From contig CP075493.1 of the NCBI GenBank assembly GCA_021613535.1, positions 17,484,001 through 17,548,000 of the forward strand: a stretch of 64,000 nucleotides of DNA. The letters run 5' to 3'. The notes under the pieces are model-generated. The model was not told the DNA's origin. It was given only the letters and a program-made list of their open reading frames with translations, and ran no database searches. Of the stretch, positions 13,630-25,697 are shown piece by piece; the stretch's first letter is position 1; each line of letters begins with the position of its first letter. This DNA comes from Adineta vaga. Its lineage: Eukaryota > Rotifera. A program made the position numbers and the translations under genes.

Positions 13630-13869
13630 TAGGGATGTAACAATACCAATACAGTATTGAAGTATTGGTATCAGTATTGGTGGTATTGGTAGTATTGGTA
13701 TTAGTACCCAGGTCTACAAATCCGACAACGGATCCGATAGGATCTTATAGAATCCACTCATCCTACGTAATCCTAGGGTATGGGTGGGTATGGGTTAAGA
13801 GCATAGCCTTATATACACTCGCCCTCACCCAATACCAATACCAGTAGTATTGGTATTGTTACATCCCTA
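13630..13869. mobile_element. hAT-type MITE, 240 bp
   Basis: The element begins TAGGGATGTAACAATACC and ends with the exact reverse complement; the terminal inverted repeat is 23 bp and perfect. Flanks are GTTATAGA (13622-13629) and GTTATGGA (13870-13877), an 8-bp target duplication with one mismatch, as expected for hAT. The body is built mostly of AATACC/GGTATT motifs, with a telomere-like GGGTATGGGTGGGTATGGG / CGCCCTCACCC pair at about 13779-13833. No transposase is encoded; it is a non-autonomous element. Confidence 0.85.
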
Positions 13870-13879
13870 GTTATGGAAC

Positions 13880-15960
13880 GAAAATCATAAATATTCAAAT
13901 CATCTAGACATTGATTGGTGATTAAATAATTCGAACAAACTTGATTTATTGTATAGTTAATACTAAGAATTTGTTGATATTTGTTTACATGGACATGTTA
14001 ATGTTTGTGAATATTTTAAATGTAATTCATTATATGTTATATAAGAGAAGGTGAATCAATTATAATAGTTTTTGTTATAGTTGAGAATACATAATGAGAG
14101 TATAAGTAAGAAAATAAATAATTTTGTTGATATTATTTCATTTTTAAGTTGATGTTGATCAATTCATGGAAATAAATTGAGATTTTCCCAAAATTTATTC
14201 ATATTTCTCAATATATATTCTACTAAAAAATGCATTAGAAATGTTAATAAGAAAAAGAAAATGAAAGAAATTCAAAATTTACTAAAAATAAAATATATTC
14301 GTTATTATTTTTCTATCAAACCACATTTAACTGTTTTGTAATACTATAGTTACATATCTAATAAACTTATAAAATAAACGAAATAATTAATAACAAGATT
14401 AATGTATTGAAATGAAATTATCAATGATTTAAATATGTTAATTACAAGAAGAATGAAAAACAAGTTTTAATATTGAAAAATTAAAAAATTATTTATATGA
14501 AAAAGTTATTCATTATATTTATACAAATATATAAATTGAAAAAAAGATTATTTGTTTAGAAAAAATATGTTCTATCGTATATTTACAAGAGAATATTCAT
14601 TTTCATACACGATTATTCTACCGCGTAGGTGTGTCATGTTAAGAAAAATACTAAAATAAATGAATAGATTGTGTAGTTTTTATCAAAAGAGATTTAAGAC
14701 AAAATATAATTAGATTAGAAAAGTTCGTATAGAACAAATATGTATTTTCGTAGCAATAACTTTCCTATGTCGATTATCTTCGAAAAGAAGAAAACAAATC
14801 ATTCATCTAATATTTTTCCATCATTATACAATTGGTATCATTCTAAGATCTTATCTGATATCTTGAGGGTGTGAGTATTTCTATTTAATTCTTATCCTTA
14901 CCAGTAATGAATATAAACCATTATTATGTATTTATTCATCTGTTAATAATCGTAATCATAATAGACGGAATAATAATATTAATTAATCTTTCATATAATT
15001 CGCTTATTGTTTGTAGAGTGACATTCTTTTTCTTACTCTTTTATTTTCATCATCTGATAAGATTTTTTTCTATATTTTATATTCATATGCATCAATTTCT
15101 ACATATATATATAAATCAAAAACTATTTCAATTGAAAAACATCTACCATAATGTTTCATTCGTATCAATATCGTCAAAATACGATGTTATTTATTTTAAT
15201 CATCATAGAAAGAAGACAAAAAACTTTCACTCTTCGTATATACATTGATTTCTATGACTTATTAATTGACGATATCATAGATAATAATAATTCACTACAA
15301 ATGATTTTTTTTCTCATTTAAGAATATAAAAAAAGAAATTGAACTAAGACAGGACGACAACGATACTATTTTTTTCTCTTTCATCACAGTGAACTGATCT
15401 ATTATATCAATGAATTCAACGTTTTTTTATCGATCACGTCTATTCCCGTAGAGATCTGTACCAAAAGAATCGTTTTTCTGTGAAACACGATCTGAAAGAG
15501 TCTTGAAGTGTTTAAGGGCAGAAACTTGCACCCATCCCCCCTCCACAGACCGTAATAGATCTACGTTAGCATAAGATCACAACTCTCAGCTGTGCCGAAG
15601 GAAAAGAGATAAGAACGCGTGTCAATAATTTGCCCCCTCCCTCCCTCTCTCTCTCCGTGCTCGTTTTCATACTAAATTTAAAGGAAAAAAACCATTAAAT
15701 CGTGTGTTGAAGACCTCGATAGACTTTTATCAGAAATCGTAACAGATATTGGATTTATAAGATGTGCGGCATAATCATGTTTCACACTTTTAATCCCGCC
15801 AGAGACTACGCTGAAAGCTTTTTTTCAATTATTGAATTTGTAACTTCGACATTTATCTCTTTTTGAACATGCACATCACTTATAAAACTAATGAATATTA
15901 TATTAATAACGTATGAAGACACCTTTCTCTTTTCAATGAAAATTTCTTTTTCTTATAATT
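13880..15960. other. Long AT-rich non-coding stretch
   Basis: I see no gene. It holds a telomere-like half-site at 14861-14877 (TATCTTGAGGGTGTGAG) and a C/T-rich tract around 15630-15660. The long frame at 14907-15248 is low-complexity AT sequence without family resemblance. Confidence 0.4.
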
Positions 15961-15964
15961 TACT

Positions 15965-16954
15965 TCATTGTGTTTTAGTAACTCTTGGTCGAACAAATCT
16001 CGTTTCCATCTGTATTGATACAATTGCTGTTCGACGATTGTTCGTACATTTGATCAATCTTTTTAAATTTGTTTTAAGATCTGGTATAGAGAATAGACAA
16101 ACGAAAGGAAATAATAATGGAATAATAGAAATAGTAAAACTGAAAAAGTCAAAAATTGAATATATCCATGAATCGGGAAAAATATAATACAATATGTAAA
16201 GTATAAAATATGGTAAAGTAAATAATAAATAAAGAGATGAAATTAAAATAAATTGAAAAATCATTGTACGATATTTTCGCCAATTCATTGATTGTCGAAG
16301 ACGTATTTTTGATCGATAAATTCGATAAAGAAGTGCACAATTACAAATACTGATAAAGAAAGTTGTAAACATAATATGAAAACCTGTTTCCCATACATCA
16401 ATAAGTTAATTGTTGTAATAACATGGTTGATAACAATTATTATTTTCAAAATCTACGACATCTTCACATGGATATATAAATAAAGCATAAATATAAAATA
16501 TTGAAATATAAATAAGAATAATTATTGGGGGGAAATAATGAAAATAAAGATTTTTCCATTTCTGATTGAATATATGAGAATTAAATATGAGAAAATGTCG
16601 TTCAAGTGAAGACCAAGCAAGTATAAGATTCATTGCATAAAAAAAAGAAAATTCAATAAATAACCAAACTAAATAAAATCTCTTAGTTTTTTTCACAAAT
16701 GGATATGATGCATAAGAATCTGCAACAAGTGAAATATCAAATACAGTTAAGATAAATGAAAGAAATAACATAATAAGAACAGTATAATTATTTGGAGATG
16801 AACGAAGTGTTTTGTTTGTAATCATACAAGAGAATGTTAATAGATGAATAGGAATAGATGGTATAATCAATGATATCAATAAAATATATCTTCACATATA
16901 AGAAAAGATCAATTCATAACTTTTGGTTTCATTATTCTCAGTAGTAATATTCAT
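15965..16954 (-). pseudogene. 7TM receptor of the bdelloid-expanded GPCR family, two nonsense codons
   Basis: One continuous reading frame on the - strand runs from ATG at 16954 (MNITTENNETKSYELIFSYM) to TGA at 15965, about 330 codons, without introns. Seven hydrophobic segments are visible. The TM3 region reads NLILAWSSLERHFLIFNSHI, with E-R-H in place of DRY, followed by YPCEDVVDFENNNCYQPCYY in the second extracellular loop. These are hallmarks of a rhodopsin-like family greatly expanded in bdelloids. The frame is broken twice: TGA at 16892-16894, where the family has Trp before TM1, and TAA at 16406-16408 just after the CYQPCYYNN loop. Otherwise the frame is intact, so the inactivation looks recent. 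Both stops fall in the same frame, which excludes an indel. Confidence 0.8.
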
Positions 16955-17756
16955 TATATCAGATAAGTTAAAATCCATAATATTTCTTTTATTAAATTTG
17001 TCTAGATAAATCATGAAAATATACGAAGAAAGCTTTTTTTTTCTAAAGTATTATAATAGAATGAAGTCTTTTTCGAGAATTCAACATCTATTATATAAAT
17101 TTTCTCTATTTACGGATGATTACTAATGAAGTCAATTATGTGTTCAAGAAGATAAAGAAAAATAATATAGATGAGATTTTATCATATTGTTAAATGAATA
17201 TATATTATATCTTGAAGGTGATAGAGTGTCATTTAATGTTTCAATTGAAAATAATCGTTCTTTTACATTGTGTTTGTATGTAGTTTGGATTAGATATATT
17301 ATCAAATAAATCATATTTAACAAAAATGAGTTACTTTACAAAAGATATCATTTAAATAATATCTTTAATATTTAATAATATTTAATTTAATAAAAATATC
17401 AGATATGTTAATAAACAAGTTGTATTATGTAAAAGTTCTTTAAACTTTCTCTCTATGTTGAAAATAATCAATGTCAATTCTTTTTCTTATTTTTAAAAGA
17501 TTTAAAAAGAAAAGATTAAGTATATTGTTTGTTCGATATAAAATTAAAATAGATAAATCATTTTAAATTAACTATATTTATTATTTTATTTTTCAATTCA
17601 AATGAAACATTACTTTTATTTTTTAGATTTACAAAATCTATACTTCCTACTATTTCGTAAAAGTACTTATAAAGAGTTATAAAAGATAAAAAAAAGCGTC
17701 ATTTATGATCCTTCAACGAGTAGGAAGTGATGTCTATACTTATATAAAGTATTTAA
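16955..17756. other. AT-rich intergenic stretch
   Basis: Nothing gene-like was seen. A degenerate telomere-like half-site (TATCTTGAAGGTG) lies near 17209. Confidence 0.4.
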
Positions 17757-18569
17757 ATGTTGAAACATATCATTCTTTTAATCAATCAAATGTTTCGTAA
17801 CGTTATTATATCTCTCAATACAAAAAGTGTATTTATTACATTCAAACATTTTCTTAGTACAACACAATTATATTATCAAACATATAATGAACATCAGTTT
17901 CAACCTAATACAAAATTATTCGATGAATTAGTTCATATTGCTTCACCTTCTTATCAAAATCCATTTGAAACAGTACTAAATGCCGTTCAAGGAAGTAATC
18001 AATTGTATATAATCCATCATATAGAACAAAATAGTCCAATTCTTTGTTATAGTCTTGTTCAATATGGAAAAGAAATTACTCTTCTCAATCATCATCAAAA
18101 GATTCCAGTTGTCTTTTATCGTTTTGTTATAATGAATAATAAATATAAAAATACTGGTGTAATAATAAAATTATTCGAATATTTTTATCATCAAATGCAA
18201 AAACAAAAAGAAAAACAATCCGAATTACCATTATTGTTCTATTATACTACAGCTACACCATCAATTATTTATTTAACTGATCAAATTTTTAAAAATACAA
18301 TTCCAGCGATCAATGATTATTACAGAAAATTTACGGATGACGAATGGCATATTGTAAATGAACTTCGAAGATTAAGAAATTGGCCAATAGTTATGAAATC
18401 TTCAAATATTAATCCATTTGTTATCAAAGGTATTATGAAAGCACGTTATTCAACAAGTGAACAAATGAGAATTGAGAAGATTATGAAAAAGACTAATTAT
18501 AAAATGTTTCAAGATTTAAATATTAATGAAATGAATGGAAATCGTTTATTAAGATATACTTTTATTTAA
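17757..18569 (+). CDS. Hypothetical single-exon protein, possibly a GNAT-fold acyltransferase
   Basis: The uninterrupted 270-codon frame begins MLKHIILLINQMFRNVIISL; a second Met at codon 12 is an alternative start. The first 40 residues are basic, hydrophobic and Ser/Thr-containing with few acids, which would suit a mitochondrial presequence. In the middle, VVFYRFVIMNNKYKNTGVII is followed by a helix KLFEYFYHQM and then a strand LPLLFYYTTATPSIIYL. This order recalls the beta4-alpha3-beta5 core of GNAT acetyltransferases, but the acetyl-CoA loop (normally Q/R-x-x-G-x-G/A) is only partly recognisable as KYKNTG. The rest is a basic helical tail. Codon use matches the neighbouring spliced genes. 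Gene status is fairly sure; family is tentative. Confidence 0.6.
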   Translation: MLKHIILLINQMFRNVIISLNTKSVFITFKHFLSTTQLYYQTYNEHQFQPNTKLFDELVHIASPSYQNPFETVLNAVQGSNQLYIIHHIEQNSPILCYSLVQYGKEITLLNHHQKIPVVFYRFVIMNNKYKNTGVIIKLFEYFYHQMQKQKEKQSELPLLFYYTTATPSIIYLTDQIFKNTIPAINDYYRKFTDDEWHIVNELRRLRNWPIVMKSSNINPFVIKGIMKARYSTSEQMRIEKIMKKTNYKMFQDLNINEMNGNRLLRYTFI

Positions 18570-18901
18570 TCAAATCATTTTATATTTGATAATTATTCTA
18601 ATAAACAAGAAATTTTATTGAGAAAAACGTGTATTTAAGGGTGAGGATGTTAGGTGAATTATTAAAGTGTTTCATCTCTATTTACATCCTCAAAATATCC
18701 TTTATAAATGAAACGTAAATTTGTTCTATATCTATTTTATGTAAAAATAGATCACCTAAAGATAAGAAGTATATAGCGACAGTTTTTTCCTTCGATGCAA
18801 TGTTTCTTGCATTTAATCTTTGCTATGATAAAAGAACATCATTGAAAAGTATTTTCAAACAATATATTATTTTTAAATAAAAACTGTTGATGAAATAAAC
18901 T

Positions 18902-19631
18902 ATGAACAACAATCAAACGTATTGCTTAACATTTATGATAACATGTCTTTCTCTACTGTTAAAACTTATTACTCTCGCGACAGCGGCACCGACTACAAAT
19001 GTCACTACGATGACAACAACAAAAGCATTATTCACGAATCTTCAGCGAACAGGTAACCTTTAGAACGAGTGAGGATGGACGAAAGTGCCTTTATTCTCTT
19101 CATACCCTCAAGAAAAAATGCAATAAATTTTGTATTGAGTGGGAAAAAACGACATTTGTTCTATATAATCTTGAGTGTATCTCGACTCTATTTAGGATGG
19201 TTTAATGCTAATAACATGTATAATGGTCGAGCACTTCATACAGCATCCTTATTAGCAGATGGAAGAGTATTAGTTACTGGTGGTGACATTGGTCAGAGTA
19301 TTATAAATGGCACGGAATTGTATGATCCATCAACAGGAAATTGAACAATTACTGTTAGCATGAAAGACTCACGAAGTGGTCATACAGCATCAGTATTAAG
19401 AGATGGAAAGTATTAGGTACTGGTGGAATTAGCAGTGGCCCAGATCGATATCTAAAGAGCGCTGAAATATATGATCCATCAACAGGAGTTTGGACAACTA
19501 CTAATAGCATGCAGTATGCTCGATTGTGTCATCAAGCAACGATTCTAAAAGATGAAGGAGTATTAGTTACTGGTGGATTTGATGATGGTGAATATAAATA
19601 TCTAGACACAACTGAATTATATCGGTATTAA
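18902..19631 (+). pseudogene. Secreted kelch-repeat protein, inactivated
   Basis: Exon 1 (18902-19052) encodes a signal-like start (MNNNQTYCLTFMITCLSLLL) and a Thr-rich linker. A 143-bp intron (19053-19195) joins in frame to kelch-type repeats with the signatures RALHTASLLADGRVLVTGG, TELYDPSTGN and AEIYDPSTGVW. The frame is then broken by TGA at 19342-19344, where the repeat unit has Trp (compare STGVWTTT in the next repeat), and by a one-base deletion at about 19410 (GATGGAAAG/TATTAGG, where the sister repeat has an extra base). The last repeat ends TELYRY at 19631. Only about three repeats remain, so the beta-propeller would be incomplete. Confidence 0.75.
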
Positions 19632-20001
19632 TAAATAGAAATTTCAATTGATGGTGAAGTGACATTTTACACAAGTTAACATTATAAACAGATTTGCATC
19701 GTTTCTATAATTATATATTTCTTTCAGTCTTATTTTACTAATCATGAATCCTTTATGTCTATTCTTTTCAGCATGGATATGTGTGGGTAAAGGTAGTACT
19801 TTTAAACATCAATTCCATTCTTATGATAAATTTTAACATAATATCATAAAGAAGAACAATAATACTAACAGAGTAAATCAAGATGAAATTGTCGGAGACT
19901 AATGAACTTTTATCACATGTATCATAGAATATTTTTAATGCTTCTTCTTCATTTAAATTATCATACTCATGTGTTTCTAAATACACCGAAGGTGAGGTAG
20001 A

Positions 20002-20883
20002 TTACACAATCTCTGTTTTCAATGGTGCATCGTCAGAATCACTTGTTGTTGTTGTTGTTGTTGTGAATATTGATCCCGATGTTGAAGTAAAATACTGGTC
20101 ATCAGCTGATACTTGAATTGAAATCTCACGAAGAATCATATTATCATTATTTCCATTAAGTCGTTTTTCTACAGCAATAAATGCTTTCTATGAAGATAAA
20201 ATATTGTATTTGAGAGATAATTGAATAATAGATTTCTTTCTTGTTTGATCTTGAAAAACGTGATTGTAACGAACTTTTATTGATTTCTTTCGCATATTCT
20301 AATTAAAGAATAAGTACTTTAACATAGTGAGACGTGAAATTGTTCTACTATTCTTTATGATAGAGATTTGATCAAAATGAGCTTTACTTAATTGATAATT
20401 ATTTTCATTCAAACAAAATCCTACAGAGAAATTTTCATCTAAAGATAAGGTAATCATAGTATTTGTAAGACCGCAGATGCTTAAACGATCATTAGCATAA
20501 ACTGGCGGCAATTGAATAGGTACTGTGATAACATTATTTGCATCTAGATTTTATTTAGCTCGAATATCAGTAATACTTGGTTATCAAACTCTTTTTAATT
20601 ATTCTTGTACATATATATCTACTCTTTCATGAGATGAAATGAAAACAAATCGAGGTGAAGATAACTGATTATGAATAAGAGAGTTTAAATGTATTATATT
20701 ATTCCGTTGAGATAAGTTGATGGCGATATCATCGAGCTGAACGTGATCGAAAATGCGTCGAGCGACTACCTTCCACAGCGTAGTAGATATCCGAATGTCG
20801 TTGACCTGACCAATAATCCGAGAGTAGAAGCGATTTGTCTGGTACGAACGGACAAAGAACATGATTTCGTCAATACTCGACAA
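20002..20883 (-). pseudogene. Remnant of an unidentified multi-exon gene with a poly-Thr tract
   Basis: Three protein-like blocks follow one another on the - strand. Block 1 is 20883-20599 (MSSIDEIMFFVRSYQTNRF and RRIFDHVQLDDIAINLSQRN). Block 2 is about 20511-20299 (LPPVYANDRLSICGLTNTMI). Block 3, at 20191-20002, begins at a possible acceptor as KAFIAVEKRLNGNNDNMILR and includes seven Thr codons, encoded by the GTT run on + at 20044-20064, before a stop. The joins are not clean and block 2 ends in a stop before any donor. I do not recognise a family. Confidence 0.3.
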
Positions 20884-21160
20884 ATGACCTAGTCTGTTTT
20901 CCAGAAGAATTGCATGTAACCACGACGTTTGAGGCAGAATCTTCCATCTGATGGCGAGTGACTAATTTTGTAATTTCTCTGGGGCAAATGCGGTGGCGAT
21001 GTTTAAAGTTTGCCAACCACTGTTCCGATGCCTGAAAATTAAGAATTGAATCTTCAGCAGCCTTTTGAAGCGCCCACCGCCTCAAATCATGATCGTGGAC
21101 TGGAAGGGCACGTTCTCGAGCGTCCTCAAACTTGTCATTAACTAAGATGAGCGAGGAATC
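20870..21160 (-). pseudogene. Fragment of a Tc5/pogo-type transposase DNA-binding region (CENP-B-type HTH)
   Basis: The frame reads NDKFEDARERALPVHDHDLR, then RRWALQKAAED, SEQWLANFKHRHRICPREI and TKLVTRHQMED. This R-W-A, W-L-x-x-F-K-x-R-H-x-I pattern is that of the second helix-turn-helix (CENP-B type) of Tc5/pogo transposases and of bdelloid relatives. No DDE nuclease domain follows; the frame stops at 20870 and overlaps an unrelated block. It is a truncated copy. Confidence 0.6.
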
Positions 21161-22308
21161 AGAAAAGTTGAGATATATTTCCTCCTGAGATGATTATTTT
21201 AATCTAAAACTATTCGTATTCATTATACTTGTGTTTTTCGATACATGTGGTATTAAGCCAAAAAAGTCATATATTATTTCATAACTTGAATATCCAAAAT
21301 CTCAGGAAAGAAAGACCACGGGAAGGAGCAGTTCCCTCGTAAACTACATTTTTCAGTAAAGCTCCTTAGATAATTTGATAATCGGGTGTGAAGTCTTTTG
21401 GCTTTTTATAGCTGTCGTGTTGTACGACCATTACAGTGTGATCATCGAGAGATAAAAACTGCTAAAAAGACACCACACCATTAAAAGATATTATACGATG
21501 ACAACGATGCGTCCATGGTTTTTTTCGTTCAATAACGTGCGTGCGGCGTAATCACGATTGTTCGTTACACTTTGATGGTTTTGCTAATCGTTATATACGT
21601 CTCTCTTTCTCTTGCTCCTACTATTATATACAGCTCTCATTCATTCATGATACATTCATAGATAAAGAATAAGAACGATCGTTTTTTATTTTACGCTTAG
21701 ACATTAAAACGAACTAAAAGATGTACTAGTGTCCCATTATTATATGAAAATTTGTCTAGAACAAGTTTAACATTCTGTGGAAAAATTTCATAATTGTTAG
21801 TACACTATATTAACATAAACCGACTGAGTAAGTTTTTTCACCTCGATTCTTTTTTTTTTCATTCAGTATATCGACTGGTCTTGTTTTCCAGAAGTCAATT
21901 CTCGTTATTATTTGTGTTTATTGTGTGCTCTCATAAATAGAGAAAGTTGTTGTTTGTTTTTTCTTCTCATTAACAGATGTGGAAACGACATAAACCGTAT
22001 CAAAATTCTACGATAAATTCAATTATAGCGATTATATTAGTGTTGTCTTTCAATGCACATGGCAAAAGACAACTTCTCGATATTCGTTTATGATCACAGT
22101 CTGACTTTATACTATCGATTCCAAGCCCTAATGATAAAAGAGGAAGATTAAGCGTCGAGCAAAGAACTCCATCTTGTAAAAAACAGAAATTCCTAGAGAA
22201 ATGAAGACTAGATAGATCATCAAACTTCGTTTTATCTCCACTTTTCTTGTAATCATAATCGAAGATCAATTCATCTTCTCTCGCTCAATCATTTATAGAT
22301 CTATAATC
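21161..22308. other. Intergenic region upstream of the N-myristoyltransferase gene
   Basis: No gene was recognised. The frame at 22000-22269 on the - strand is short and without family likeness. The region includes the likely promoter and 5' UTR of the downstream gene; no specific motif could be supported. Confidence 0.35.
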
Positions 22309-24524
22309 ATGACCGATCAAAAAGATAGTTCTACTGCCGTGGCAGCCGATGTCCTTAATGAAAATAGTACACATGGCAAGAACAATAATGTAAACAGAAA
22401 AGATACTTTTATGATGAAAACACTTTATAAAATTTATCCTTTTAGCAAAAACTTACCGATAAGTCAATGGTAAATTTGATGAGACAAATGACGCTTGCCG
22501 AACAAACTGCTGCTAACAACAATGGATATGAAGCGAAATATGACGAAAAGGCAGCATCAAGACAAGAATGGAAATTTTGGCAAACACAACCTGTACCGAC
22601 GATTGGTACAAAAATTGATACAACTAATATTGGACCTATCGAACCAAATAAATCAATAGATGAGCTACAGCAAGAACCGTATAAATTACCCGATGGTTTT
22701 TCTTGGAATGATATTGATGTTGATGTTGGTGAACAAGTATATTGAGAATTTGTATGAGGATTTAATAAATGACATACCTTTTTTCTAGTTAGAGGAATTG
22801 CATACGTTCTTGGACGAAAATTATATCGAAGATGATGGTAATGATTTTCGATTGAAGTATTCAATACCATTTTTACGATGGTAATTTACATACAATGGAG
22901 ACAAAATAACTTCTTTTTAAATATATTTTGATCTTTTTAGGGCTTTATGTGCGCCGGGTTGGCTTAAAAAATTCCATGTGGGAGTTCGTATAACTAAAAG
23001 TGGTAAATTGGTTGGTTTTATCAGTGCGGTACCGATCCGAATGAGAGTCTTTGATAGGTAATTATAATTAATTCGTCTTAGCTTTTTTATTCATTTCGTT
23101 AAAAAAAAATCATCAGGGAATTACCAATGGTAGATATAAACTTTTTATGTGTTCACAAAAAGTTACGACTTAAACGCTTGTCACCCGTACTTATCAAAGA
23201 GATAACGCGTCGTGGACATTTGGAAGGATTTTTTCAAGCAGTATACACAGCTGCCCCTTTCCTACCTGGTATTGCCAGCAAATGTAGGTACGAATCGTTT
23301 TCTAATTTTCTTTTTTGAAAGACGTAAAGACGTCGTCTGTTCGAATATTTTCTACACATTTGAATCTAGATATTGGCATCGATTGCTCAATGTTAAAAAA
23401 TTGTTGGCCGTCAAATTTTCCTTTTTGGGACGAAATGTGACAGTGCAACGAATGCAAAAACTTCATCGATTACCTGAGGTCTGTAGAACGGATAGAGTTC
23501 TTCGTCTTAAGGATTTGGAATGTGGATGAAGATGAAAAAAACTCCCACACCCTCGATAACAGCAGAGCAACTTGATTTTGAGCTGAATCGATTTTCTTCT
23601 AAAATAGATAGTATCGTTCGAACAGTGCTCGGAATGAGTAGTATAGTCGTCCGGCTCGAAAATACTTTTTAATCGATTGTGCTTATCGTGTCGAAGTTAA
23701 GCCGTTCATATAGTTTTTAAACACTATCCACCGATAACTACATTTGCATAGATAAAATGCCACTTGTCAACGTAATTTAGCGTCTAATACGTATATATTG
23801 ATAATGTATTGTTTTTCAAATAGACTACACAAGTGGAAGGTTTTCGTGAAATGCGTGATGATGATATACCTCAGGCTTGGAGATTACTCACTCAAGTATG
23901 TTACTTTTCTCTTACGCTGTTTTTTCGTTATATTTTATTCCTCAATTAGTATCTAACAAAATTCCATCTGGCACCGACATTTTCCCTGAACGAATTTGAA
24001 TATTTATGTAAAAATCGACCGAACATCATTAGCGCATTCGTTGTTGAAGTAAGAAAAAACTCTCATCATTATTTGATTGGATTTTTTCTCTCGATAGAGT
24101 GATCAAGGTGAAATAACTGATTTCATATCGTACTATCATTTGCCATCGACAATTATGAATCATCCACAATACAAGGTATTGAATTCATGCTACATGTATT
24201 ATTATGCTGCCAGTCGAACACCATTGACCAATCTCGTCAATGATTGTCTTGTACAAGCGCACAATGTAAGGAGTAAAACGAATATTCTTTTAATTTTAAC
24301 AATTTTTTTCAAGAATGGTTTCGATGTGTTCAATGCGCTCGATATAATGGATAATAAAGAATTTATAGAAAAACTTAAATTTGGTGGCGGTGATGGCAAT
24401 ATCCAATATTACATTTACAACTGGAAATGTCCATTGATACCTGCCGAAAAAGTTTGTTTTGCTTTTTCAATGTTCATGTACTCATTTTTGTTTTTCCTTT
24501 TAGGTTGCATTGGTACTTCAATAA
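22309..24524 (+). CDS. NMT: Glycylpeptide N-tetradecanoyltransferase (N-myristoyltransferase)
   Basis: Eleven exons give a 452-residue protein: 22309-22389, 22446-22736, 22789-22880, 22941-23057, 23117-23287, 23370-23478, 23824-23895, 23950-24048, 24098-24265, 24314-24451 and 24504-24524. All joins keep frame. The enzyme transfers myristate from myristoyl-CoA to N-terminal glycine of cytosolic proteins. Family signatures are present in order: [21 protein letters not shown], the substrate region [47 protein letters not shown], the second GNAT lobe with [40 protein letters not shown], and the C-terminal VALVLQ whose terminal carboxylate acts as the catalytic base. The start was chosen from the first in-frame ATG before a splice-compatible donor. 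Intron 6 (23479-23823) is unusually long and contains a telomere-like half-site. A complete, probably functional gene. Confidence 0.95.
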
Positions 24525-24839
24525 TAGACTTATTTAACATTGTTATTTCATTTTTTTTCTTCTCTTCCTCTCGTTGCTTTTTTAAAATTCATTTCTCATA
24601 TCTAAAAATTCAAGAATACGGAAGAATCAAAAACTGCAGAGATGAAAACTAAAGATTGATAATCAAGAATAGACCTACACTAAAATATGGATATGAGTAG
24701 ATGAGTTTGCTGACAACATAAAGATCAGTACTCACTCCTACACCCATTATTATCTTGAGGGTGTGTGTGTGTGTGTGTGTGTGATATTGTTATTGCTTTC
24801 TAATACACCCTCACCCACCCTTGATCCATTACAACCATT
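24525..24839. other. Spacer containing a GT microsatellite and hairpin
   Basis: No gene is seen in it; it carries the telomere-like palindrome listed at 24752-24826. Confidence 0.4.
24752..24826. repeat. Telomere-like palindrome with (GT)n run
   Basis: ATCTTGAGGGTG runs into about ten GT units, then a spacer and CACCCTCACCCACCCTTGA. The GT run looks like slippage expansion of one arm. Confidence 0.65.
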
Positions 24840-25697
24840 TGGAAATTTAATCACTCAACATAGTGGAAAATGTATTCAAAATCATTTGAAACTCATCACG
24901 AATCTTGAAACAAATACAAAATATATTTTAGTTGTATAATAACATATGATCCACATATAAGAGGAAATTTTACGATATTTATATGTGGTGAAGATCATAT
25001 TACAATCAATCACTTCGGTGTGTTTTCTTTTTGAAAATTACTCTTGTATATAACAAACTATTTTTAGATTCAAAACAACAAAGTTGTTCTGTTGGAAATC
25101 GTTGTAACTTCACTTGATGAGATTTTACGTGACGAAATTTAACATTAACAAAACAATCAATTTCAATTCAAATAAGTTTTGTTTTAATCATTCTGATATT
25201 TTTCATCAATTTTTGGTTTTCTGTTCTTATATAGTCAGATTAATGTCTTGACAACAAGTTTTTCTCTATTGTGATAGTTGGCTCAATGCTTATATTGATA
25301 ACACAGAAAATATTCTAATAGAAGAAGTCGTATCAGAAGAGAATAAAACATCAGTAAATACACTTCATAAAAGTACAATAAATTGACATGTTTGGTGTGT
25401 TATTTATTATTCTTCCTCTTCAATTCAAACTTATAAAGAACATGTTCTTCACCAATTTTATGAACATAAACAATTAATCATTAGTCCTATAGGATTATTA
25501 ATCTTATCAATGCCTCGTTTAATCATTTCATCATTACCTGGATGTATAAGAACATCACAAAACTTATGTTTATATCGTATGTCTTATTTCTTTTCATTTA
25601 CACCATGAATACTTATCTTTATCGTACTTTCAAATACGTATATGAAATCATTTAAAAATTTTCTTACGACTTGTCAACATCAAACACATCAATAATC
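24840..25697 (+). pseudogene. Decayed multidomain 7TM receptor, last two TM segments recognisable
   Basis: The 5' part keeps scraps of an extracellular domain: KLITNLETNTKYILVV, then after a one-base shift ITYDPHIRGNFTIFICGEDH, then after a short intron SKQQSCSVGNRCNF. From about 25279 one frame runs to 25697 and ends with TM6-TM7 of a bdelloid-type receptor (FYEHKQLIISPIGLLILSMP, RLIISSLPGC, MSYFFSFTP). In-frame TGA codons occur at 25384-25386 and 25606-25608. TM1-TM5 are missing, so there is an internal deletion as well. Confidence 0.6.

Noticed and set aside
13665-13847. 60-codon frame MVSVLVVLVVLVLVPRST
   Set aside because: It is a translation of the GGTATT-type motif inside the hAT MITE.
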